From: Dactylellina haptotyla
Lineage: Eukaryota > Ascomycota > Orbiliomycetes > Orbiliales > Orbiliaceae
Assembly: GCA_031310005.1 (NCBI GenBank)
Contig: CM062383.1
Coordinates: 620,001-684,000, forward strand
Direction of reading: 5' to 3'
Length of the DNA stretch: 64,000 nucleotides
Part shown: in pieces, positions 57,175-64,000 of the stretch
Numbering within the stretch: the first letter of the stretch is position 1
Layout: each line of letters begins with the position of its first letter
Program-made: the position numbers and the translations under genes
Notes under the pieces: generated by a model
Told to the model about the DNA's origin: nothing
The model's database searches: none
What the model saw: only the letters and a program-made list of their open reading frames with translations

Positions 57175-57987
57175 ATGCAACTCCAAGTCTCTCAGTTCGT
57201 TACTCTTGTTCTCTCCGCTAGCTCTGCTCTTGCTGCCAACGCCCCACCAGTCCTCAATGCCAATGCTATCACGGCTCCTATTGCTGGCGACCTCATCACC
57301 GCTGGTGAAACTTACACAATCAAATGGACCAATGTGGAAGGTTCCGTGATTACTCTGAACCTCGTCGACGGACCGGCCAACCAAGTCAAGCCAGTCACTG
57401 AGATTGTCACAGGCGCTCCAAATAACGGAGTGTTCACCTGGACTGTCCCGGACGACCTTCCGACCTCCACAACCTATGCGATCAGGATATCATATAACAA
57501 CAACCCCAAGGATTGGAACTATTCGGATCGATTCGCATTTGAGAACCAAAATGTGATCGCATCGGCGGCCGTGAGCTCTGCCGCCTCTTCCGAAAGCGCA
57601 GCGGAGACCAGCTCGGCTACTGCTGCTAGTGCTAGTGCTAGCAGCGAGGCTATGAGTGCCAGTGCCACTGCCACAGAGGCAGTATCAAGTGCTTCTGAAT
57701 CCGCAACCCAATCCGCAACCCAATCCGCAACTGAATCCGCAACTGAATCAATTATGGAGTCTGCAACCACAGTTGAATCGGCAGCTACCAAGAGCGAAAC
57801 TGCCGCAGCTACCAAGAGCGCTTCAAGCTCATCGACAAAGGCTACAAGGAGTGCCGTTCCTACTAACCCAGCTCCAGTCGATGGTGAGAATAACTTTGGC
57901 ACTAAAATTACTGGGAGCGGAAGTTTGGCTGGATTGGTTGTCGCTGTTGCAGGCTTGCTCGCTGGGGGAGCTTTCGTCGTAGTGTAG
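57175..57987 (+). CDS. KRE9/KNH1-like Ser/Thr-rich GPI-anchored cell-wall protein
   Basis: 270 residues, one exon. Signal peptide about 1-20 (cleavage at SSALA|ANAPP). Residues about 30-126 form a KRE9/KNH1-like domain: APIAGDLITAGETYTIKW, then VFTWTVPDDLPTSTTYAIRI and FAFENQ, the usual beta-rich pattern of the fungal Ser-Thr-rich GPI family. A Ser/Ala/Thr stalk with a short tandem repeat (SATQ/SATE) runs to about 225. The C-terminus has a GPI signal: small residues (TGSGS) followed by the hydrophobic tail LAGLVVAVAGLLAGGAFVVV. Members are wall or plasma-membrane proteins linked to beta-1,6-glucan. It lies at the right end of the surface-protein block. Family call is firm; specific role is unknown. 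Confidence 0.9.
   Translation: MQLQVSQFVTLVLSASSALAANAPPVLNANAITAPIAGDLITAGETYTIKWTNVEGSVITLNLVDGPANQVKPVTEIVTGAPNNGVFTWTVPDDLPTSTTYAIRISYNNNPKDWNYSDRFAFENQNVIASAAVSSAASSESAAETSSATAASASASSEAMSASATATEAVSSASESATQSATQSATESATESIMESATTVESAATKSETAAATKSASSSSTKATRSAVPTNPAPVDGENNFGTKITGSGSLAGLVVAVAGLLAGGAFVVV
57697..57749 (+). repeat. 12-bp in-frame repeat in the GPI protein stalk
   Basis: Four to five copies of a GAATCCGCAACC-like unit encode (E/Q)SAT modules. Typical of variable stalks in fungal wall proteins. Confidence 0.8.
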
Positions 57988-58811
57988 ATTCCGCCGCCAT
58001 GTACCTATCTCCTTAGCATTAATATTCATATTTTGCATGTAATTAAATTATACCTTGGGAATCTTTTAAAGAATGGAGAAGTCTGGGGGATTATATTGCT
58101 TAAATATTACAAACTTCTTGTTCAGCAGGTTGTACTACCGGCCCTGTCTTTGGCATTCCTACGAGTCTCCTGGCTCAACCTGAGGCGTTCAGTTGTGCAA
58201 TTTGTGTTGTGGAATGTCAGTAGTATACAGTCTAGTGCCGCCATTTTCGTAAAGAGGATGATATGCCGAATATGATGGAATAAAGGTGATTCCGCCTAAT
58301 TCCTGGGATGCGGGATGGAAGATCCTAGGACTGACTAGTGCGGCCCATAATCTTGAATGCATTGATGTCTTCCGCCAGCGAGCGGTTGTCCCGCAGGCAC
58401 CGGCTAATGGTGACAGATCAAAATCCTCGTAAGATCCCCGTTTTGCCAATTGACGTGGTATGCCATATCCTATGGGAGGCATCCGATATACCTATATGTA
58501 GTTGATCATAGAGTAACCTATTCCCTGCTGACATATGGACTGAAGAACTATCGAACGGTGCTTTGATGCGGATGTGTTGCCGTGTGGTATTCTCCGCTGA
58601 AGCTAAATTTCCGCATTTGTGCGGGCTGCAGCGTTCGCCTGCAAGGGCCACGGCACCCCAAAGTTTTCTTTTCTTCTGCTGCATCCCAACCCCGTCTCTT
58701 GACATCACCAAAGTCGCTCTCTCAGTCCTCTCTTCAATAGCTCGATAACTTCAGTTTCTCTACTGTTGTCACGGTCGCCTCCGTTCCCTCTATCCATCAA
58801 TCGCATTCGAA
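57988..58811. other. Intergenic
   Basis: No gene supported. The last 120 bases are pyrimidine-rich and probably the promoter and leader of the ssDNA-binding protein gene. Confidence 0.5.
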
Positions 58812-59312
58812 ATGTCCGTTCTCCGCAACATCGCTCGTGGTCTACCCCGCCACCCCACCACTGCACGTCTCTTCTCCACCTCCACCGCCCGTGCCGATAT
58901 TTCCCGTGTTCAGATTATTGGCCGCATTGGAACCGAGCCTGAAATTTCTCAGACGTCGAATGGTAGCTCTATGATCCGTTATGCCGTTGCTACCTCTATC
59001 GGTTACGGCGAGAATACGAGCACCCAGTGGCATCGAGTTGTCGCGTTCGGTGAACCGAACCCTGAGAGACTTATTAAGGGTGCTAGAATTTTCCTGGAAG
59101 GCGATTTGAGATTGAGCACTTATGAGGGTGAAGACGGCAAGAAACATACCGGTGTTACCATCAAGCAGCGTGCGTGTCTAGATTTCTCAAAAAAACATAC
59201 TTGGTGTTGTGGTTTAGCTTCTAACATTCGTCGGTTCGATATAGGTTCTTTCCAAGTCTTGAACAAGCCAGCCAGTGCCTCAAGTGAAGCCGAGGCCACT
59301 CCATCCGAGTAA
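58812..59312 (+). CDS. rim1: Mitochondrial single-stranded DNA-binding protein (RIM1-like)
   Basis: Exons 58812-59169 and 59245-59312 join to about 140 residues, the usual size for the family. The N-terminus is an Arg/Ser-rich mitochondrial targeting sequence (MSVLRNIARGLPRHPTTARL). From about 30 to 120 is a bacterial-SSB-type OB fold (VQIIGRIGTEPEI, RYAVATSIGY, TQWHRVVAFGEPNPERLIKG, IFLEGDLRLSTYE). It binds and protects single-stranded mtDNA during replication, working with the mtDNA polymerase and helicase. The intron (75 nt, donor GTGCGT, acceptor ATATAG) has no in-frame stop, so a retained-intron form of 166 residues would still be translated. The spliced C-terminus is short, Ser/Glu-rich and acidic. 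Confidence 0.92.
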   Translation: MSVLRNIARGLPRHPTTARLFSTSTARADISRVQIIGRIGTEPEISQTSNGSSMIRYAVATSIGYGENTSTQWHRVVAFGEPNPERLIKGARIFLEGDLRLSTYEGEDGKKHTGVTIKQRACLDFSKKHTWCCGLASNIRRFDIGSFQVLNKPASASSEAEATPSE

Positions 59313-61148
59313 TCTGATACATTCAACTTTGGTTATGACGCCAACGTCAGCAACATTAAATGCCTCTTCTTTACCCTACCCGGACAGCGGGTTCCGTCCC
59401 AGGTTACGCAATATAGAAGCAGGCATGCTTGGTGCTAGTCAAAGTACATAAGGATCTTTCTATTTGTGGCGGCCAATGTTTCTACGATAAACGCTATTTC
59501 CGAATTTTCGTACTTGTCTAGAGATGATGTGTATTTTTTGGTTGCGCAAGCCCAAGGACCATGTTGCGTTTTCCTTTTTTATAAAACTTTTTCTTGGAAA
59601 TGAGTTCTAGAGTCTTCTGAGGAGATCTGAGCTCTTTAATTACGTAGGGATATTGTATATATTTCACCCGGATATCGCGCAAAAATTAAGGTCCTCTTGA
59701 GACCTCTCCTCTCTGACTGAGATTACAAGACCATATGTCCGTTCTAGCCAGTTTCCTTAGGAGAAGTCAGAGCTGGGAGCGGTAGTTTGACCTCCCTAAT
59801 CCGGCACATTTCTTCTCAAGGGTAAAATGTATTGCTGTGCATACCAGAGAAACTGTGGCACTAAATGCCACGCCCCTGTGCGCACTAAGCTTCATCTGAG
59901 GCCAACGATTCTCAGAGCTTCGCCAGGCGATCCACGCCTATCAAGTATATTAAGATTGAGGCCTCAGCGATTATTGTCGCTTTTACTCGGCTCCTCTCTT
60001 CAATATCTAGGCTCGCGATTATAGTGTCAAATTCTGTGTCAGATCGCCAGTATTGTATTTTTCAATGGCGATTTACCCACGTGCCCACGAAAAATATCAT
60101 ATTAACATAATGGCTTGAAAAATAACCATCGACCGAAGTCTACCCAGTATTCTTAGACGATCGTAAGATCTAGAAGTGCACTGCCTTTTCTCGCCTGCCC
60201 GAACTTCCGTGGTGACCATATTAAATCGAGCTCATGATGAATCATTCTACCCAAAGTGATAGAATCCATAAGAACCTAGTATTAAAATAAAAATAAGATA
60301 AAACAATCACGTGAGAGAACAGAGCCTCTACTCAGCTCTTGTAAATCCGCAACCTCACCTGCCGAGACCTCCTTCTGAGCCTCTGTTGCACTAACCTGCA
60401 GCGACGTCAGAATGACAACGCAAAATAACGTTACTGGGCAGAATACCACAACGCACACAGAGCCCTTGCATATCCTTACCCCGAAGCCCTACTCCCAAGC
60501 CTATCGATCTTCGCAGCTTTGGCTCAAAGCATGCCACCCCCATGTTCTTCTCATGGCACCGTTGCGTTCTATATATAGTCGCACAAAATGGGAACCCTTT
60601 CTGTTTTTTCTGTTTTACAGCTTACGGTACTTTACTTTGGGTTTGCAAGCAGTTTTTGGTATTTCCGACATCCGATGGGAAAGTTAATGAGGTTGCAATT
60701 GCCAGTATGGTCGGATATGATCTTCGCTTTCCTGTAATGCCGAAGTAATGATCGACTTCTCATCTAAACGTGTCTGGCCAGTAGAAGGATCCGGCTAGCG
60801 AGGTTCCTAACATTATTCCCAGGGAAGAACCCTAACTATCTCATTCTCTGCCCCTGCCCCGGAAGGGTCGTGAACGGCAAGAGTCGGCGAATTCCCTTAG
60901 GTTTTAGACATGGGGCTGTATAATAATATTATTATCGAGATCGATCTTCCATATGGCCCTTGGATGGGTCACGGATGGGTATAAAATGGGGTCGAATATC
61001 CGGGTTTCGATTTCGATATGTTTACTCAACATACACTAGATCTCGAAATTTATATTAAATTTTGTCGGGTTTAAAACTCAACTTCTTCATATAATATTCA
61101 ACAAGCATACAACCATCAAATTAATATTTTACCTAAATATTCTTCAAG
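59313..61148. other. Intergenic
   Basis: 1.8 kb without a supported gene. A 91-codon frame at 60412-60687 (MTTQNNVTGQNTT...) has no motif. AT-rich stretches lie near 60290 and 60920. Confidence 0.45.
60980..60986 (+). promoter_or_regulatory. Candidate TATA box of the small secreted protein gene
   Basis: TATAAAA about 165 bases before the ATG at 61149. Confidence 0.45.
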
Positions 61149-61688
61149 ATGCAATTGACATCGATTCTCCTCTCAGCCCTCTCCCTCGCCTCAACCCTCA
61201 CGGCGACTCCAGTTCCAGCAGGGAAATCCATCCAAGCCCGCTCCGCTGCCGGCTGCTTTGAGGTCACCCAGTTCCGTAACTCCGGATCTCCCCATTCGAT
61301 CTCCGCGACAGTCTACCTCGCCGTCACGGATGCCTCGACAGGGCTTTCTGCCACCTGCTCTGCAGTTCTCTCCATCCAACCATCAATCGTTACCACTCAA
61401 TTCCCCACCGTCTGCAATGACACCTCTGTATTCTTCGGATTCGAGTATAAACCCGGCGTACCAGGATACTGGCTCACATTAGCCCATCTCTACAACGGTA
61501 ACCAGACCGTCGATAGCGGTAGCGTGTGGATGGGAGGGGATGTTCGACGATATGACAATCCTAGCGGTAACCCGAATGGCGACTATGATTATTTGAACTA
61601 CCCGGCCGAATTTAGCGTTGGGTATAACCGTCACATCCAGGAGTTGCCGACTACTACTTCCGCTGCTGGTTCGTCGCCAACTGTTTGA
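61149..61688 (+). CDS. Small secreted protein, unknown family
   Basis: 179 residues. Clear signal peptide about 1-19 (MQLTSILLSALSLASTLTA), a short pro-like segment ending IQAR, then a mature domain of about 130 residues rich in Thr, Ser, Tyr and Gly with three cysteines (in AGCFEV, ATCSAV, TVCNDT) and N-glycosylation sites (NDTS, NQT). The C-terminus is a Thr/Ser-rich tail without a GPI-type hydrophobic end. Alternating hydrophobic residues suggest a beta-sandwich. Size and secretion fit a candidate effector or wall-associated protein; there is no recognisable catalytic motif and I do not know the family. Confidence 0.75.
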   Translation: MQLTSILLSALSLASTLTATPVPAGKSIQARSAAGCFEVTQFRNSGSPHSISATVYLAVTDASTGLSATCSAVLSIQPSIVTTQFPTVCNDTSVFFGFEYKPGVPGYWLTLAHLYNGNQTVDSGSVWMGGDVRRYDNPSGNPNGDYDYLNYPAEFSVGYNRHIQELPTTTSAAGSSPTV

Positions 61689-62126
61689 AAAGAAATAAGT
61701 TGCTGAGAACGGTTGGAAGTGGAAGATAGGAAATATAGTCTGATAGATGGTACACGATCTAAAGCATAGCATATTGGCGTTTTTTGTATTTTATATCTTT
61801 TCGCGAGTTATCAAAACATTGCATCAATTCATTCTCTTCGAGAAAACTGGGGTATTTATGATATTTATTAACGTATCTTAATTGGTATTATAAATTGGAG
61901 ATTAATCTTATTATAAACAAAATAATATTCCTTCCAGTATACTGCCGGCGAAAAGTCAAAAAGTAAAATATGAAATAAAACGAAAGTATTGAATATATAT
62001 CATAAGTGGGTATCATTGGGGTTAGCCGTATAAATCGTAAAATAAAAGATAAAGAATATAATGTATTGTCTCGTATAACCAGAAGCCATCTGCTCCGGCG
62101 AAGTATTTGAGGTTGCGTTGTATCGC
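61689..62126. other. Gap between convergent genes
   Basis: Short AT-rich 3' flanks of the genes on either side; nothing else seen. Confidence 0.5.
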
Positions 62127-62753
62127 TCAAGGCCGATACAACGGTGGTGGATCATCGGTTTCAGACCGCGAACGATATTGATCACCCGAATTGACTCTAG
62201 TAATCGCCGGCGTCGGTTGTCGTGAAGTATCCTGCGCGTGCGAATTTCTCATAGCTCCGCTCTGCGCATGATCCCCATTACTATCCTCAGGAACATTGAC
62301 CACCAAGAAAGTGAAATTCACCGGCTGCATAACTGGCGGCGGGGGCGGAGGCTGCGGTGGTGGACTGGAAATATGCATTCGTAGTATCGCCGGCTGAGGT
62401 ACCGAAACAGGAACAGCCATATTCGGCTGTGTGTTTCTATGACGCTGTCGTCTTTGATTGTTCGAGTTCCCCTGCCATCGGTTTTGCTGTCGGTGCCTTC
62501 GCTGATCTCGGTGTTGTTGTTGCTGTTGGCGCGCCTGCTGCTGGGACCATTGCCAATGCGCCTGGGCTCGCTGGGCCTGGCTCCGACGGTGGAAGTAGTA
62601 CCACAGACGTATGAAGATGATAAAAAGAACACAGCCGAATACGCTGAGACAGATGATTTTTATGTATTCACCCGGCCAGTCGGAGAAGTAGCGACGTTCG
62701 AGGTGGTGAGATTGAAGCTGTCGGCGTATGTGGTAGCCTGGTATTGAAACCAT
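62127..62753 (-). CDS. Single-pass membrane protein with Gln/Pro-rich tail ending in PPxY-type motif
   Basis: 208 residues. One TM helix at about 30-54 (YIKIICLSVFGCVLFIIFIR) follows a short basic N-terminus. The tail starts with Gln/Arg-rich sequence (QQQARQQQQQ...), contains a proline run (SPPPQPPPPPPPVMQP) and ends DPPPLYRP, a PPxY motif of the kind bound by WW domains of Rsp5/NEDD4 ubiquitin ligases. Similar short TM proteins with PPxY tails are Rsp5 adaptors in fungi, sorting cargo to the vacuole; that role is inferred from the motif and topology only. There is no signal peptide; the TM would be a signal anchor. Low-complexity composition limits homology judgement. Confidence 0.7.
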   Translation of the reverse strand: MVSIPGYHIRRQLQSHHLERRYFSDWPGEYIKIICLSVFGCVLFIIFIRLWYYFHRRSQAQRAQAHWQWSQQQARQQQQQHRDQRRHRQQNRWQGNSNNQRRQRHRNTQPNMAVPVSVPQPAILRMHISSPPPQPPPPPPVMQPVNFTFLVVNVPEDSNGDHAQSGAMRNSHAQDTSRQPTPAITRVNSGDQYRSRSETDDPPPLYRP

Positions 62754-64000
62754 TGCGGCTGGTTGAATTTGGATTACCTGCCTCGACTTTGGCTCGAGCC
62801 CCAGGCGACTCGGTAGGTCTAGCGGCTCGCTATTATGAATGAGAATGTCTTTGATTCTTTTACCAAAGAAAACACACTAGGAGGACATCTAGTTACAATT
62901 TACGGTGAAAGCAGGCATAAGGGCAGCTTTAATTGTGAGAGAAGGATACAGATGACTAAACGGGAGGGAAATGTAGGGTGAGATCATGCGAGATTTTTCA
63001 GTGAAAAGTCGAAAGTTCGAATTACCACAGCCTTATTCCTTGCAATGCAGGTTTTCCCGGCGAAGGATCAAAATTGCTAATCCCGTCCTTCCAACTTACT
63101 GTGTTTGGATGTCGGCGGGCGGGGTTCTGGCGGTGGAACGCGGGTCTGTGCGGCTGAGCTCGAAGTGTGTAACAGCATCGCTTTTGCCAGGTCGTATAAC
63201 CTGCAGTTCTGATTTGCTCGGGTAGCGAGGGGGTTGGTGCCAGCGATAATTCTTGATAGCGGGCCGGCTCGTTTGCTGGGCAAAAATACCGAGCCTTGTT
63301 CAATTGAGAGCAACCAGGTGACAAGAAAATAGGGCGCCCATGGTTGGAGCTCGCGGTCGCGGAGGAACAAGTTAGGGACTTGCCCTTGGTGCTCGTGTCC
63401 CTGGCAGAAGATTTCCAATGCAAGCTTCTAGCCTCTTTCGATTGCATTTGACATATTGTAGCTTTAGCTCAAATTAAATGTTTAGCTCCGACATCTCTTG
63501 CAGTGAAATGATGCCACCAAGCGTACGCCACGAAAGTGAGTCCTTGTGTGGTCTATTGACTTGTGTTACTGTCCTACATCCTTGCGCATGAATTCCGACT
63601 CTAGATGTGGCCGAGTTCTCTCGTAAACTTAAAATGTTCTACTCCCCAAAATCCTGCTTCCAACTTCATGTATGTCCTAGGTTCATGCAGCTGTCATATT
63701 TCTAGGGGTCTTCTATCTCCATGTCAAGCCTGTTAACGTTATATTATTGCTACTACCCGGGCCCGACAGCTGGATAAATACAAATACCTGGTACAGACAC
63801 CACAATAAATTAACCAAAAGTTCGATCACACCCATTATAGACCGTGCTATACATACAAACCTGCAATATGCATGTGGACAACCGTTTGCGCGCGAAGTCC
63901 AATTTGTGCTTTCGCACAAAAAAAAGGAAAGCCCTTTCGCCTCAATCTCCCTTTCGTAGATAACGGTACCAAGGCTGATCGGTCATGTATCTATAACGAC
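62754..64000. other. Right end of window, no supported gene
   Basis: Promoter side of the PPxY gene and about 1 kb beyond. The minus-strand frame 63022-63447 (141 codons) is basic and Ser/Pro-rich without motifs and overlaps another long frame; I do not call it. Confidence 0.4.

Overview
The window is nuclear DNA of a filamentous ascomycete (Pezizomycotina). The signs are short spliceosomal introns (43-129 nt) with GT...AG ends and CTAAC-like branch sites, widely spaced genes, long pyrimidine-rich leaders, and characteristic fungal proteins (a Ran1/Ksp1-type kinase, Rad23, a KRE9/KNH1-like GPI protein, a NIPA-type transporter, a mitochondrial ssDNA-binding protein). I could not place the genus. 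There is no bacterial or organellar gene, rRNA, tRNA or CRISPR array that I can support.

Left part (1-40 kb) is a conventional housekeeping and regulatory region with large gaps. After about 9 kb without a convincing gene comes a Ran1/Ksp1-like kinase (+) with a possible leader of about 1.1 kb. Next are an AT-hook/Myb-like protein (-), a four-TM protein with a long disordered tail (-), the seven-exon RAD23 gene (+), a Myb/SANT-like protein (-), a second four-TM protein of unknown family (-) and a three-exon NIPA/DUF803 magnesium-transporter-like gene (-).

Middle part (40.7-57.9 kb) looks like an accessory cell-surface locus, almost all on the + strand. At least six small genes (42.1, 43.8, 45.3, 49.2, 50.2 and 56.3 kb) encode single-pass membrane proteins built the same way: a Ser/Thr/Pro-rich outer segment, one TM helix, and a basic juxtamembrane motif (RERRRR, RERRKR or variants). 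One of them also carries a LysM chitin-binding-like domain; another carries a 21-bp tandem repeat in its outer segment. A seventh single-TM gene (40.8 kb) is looser. Among them lie a complete short-chain dehydrogenase gene (47.4 kb) and a diverged pair of secreted proteins of a family I do not recognise, each with one CL-D...C...QxW segment like a beta-trefoil lectin repeat. One of the pair has a single-base frame break in an A5 run. A KRE9/KNH1-like GPI-anchored protein closes the block. Nothing proves that these genes act together; a rapidly diversifying, locally duplicated cell-wall or surface-sensing set is the most economical reading.

Right part (58-64 kb) returns to ordinary genes: a RIM1-like mitochondrial ssDNA-binding protein with a frame-preserving intron, a small secreted protein, and a single-TM protein ending in a PPxY-type motif.

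All splice models were built by eye from frame continuity, splice consensus and family knowledge; no transcript or similarity search was available.
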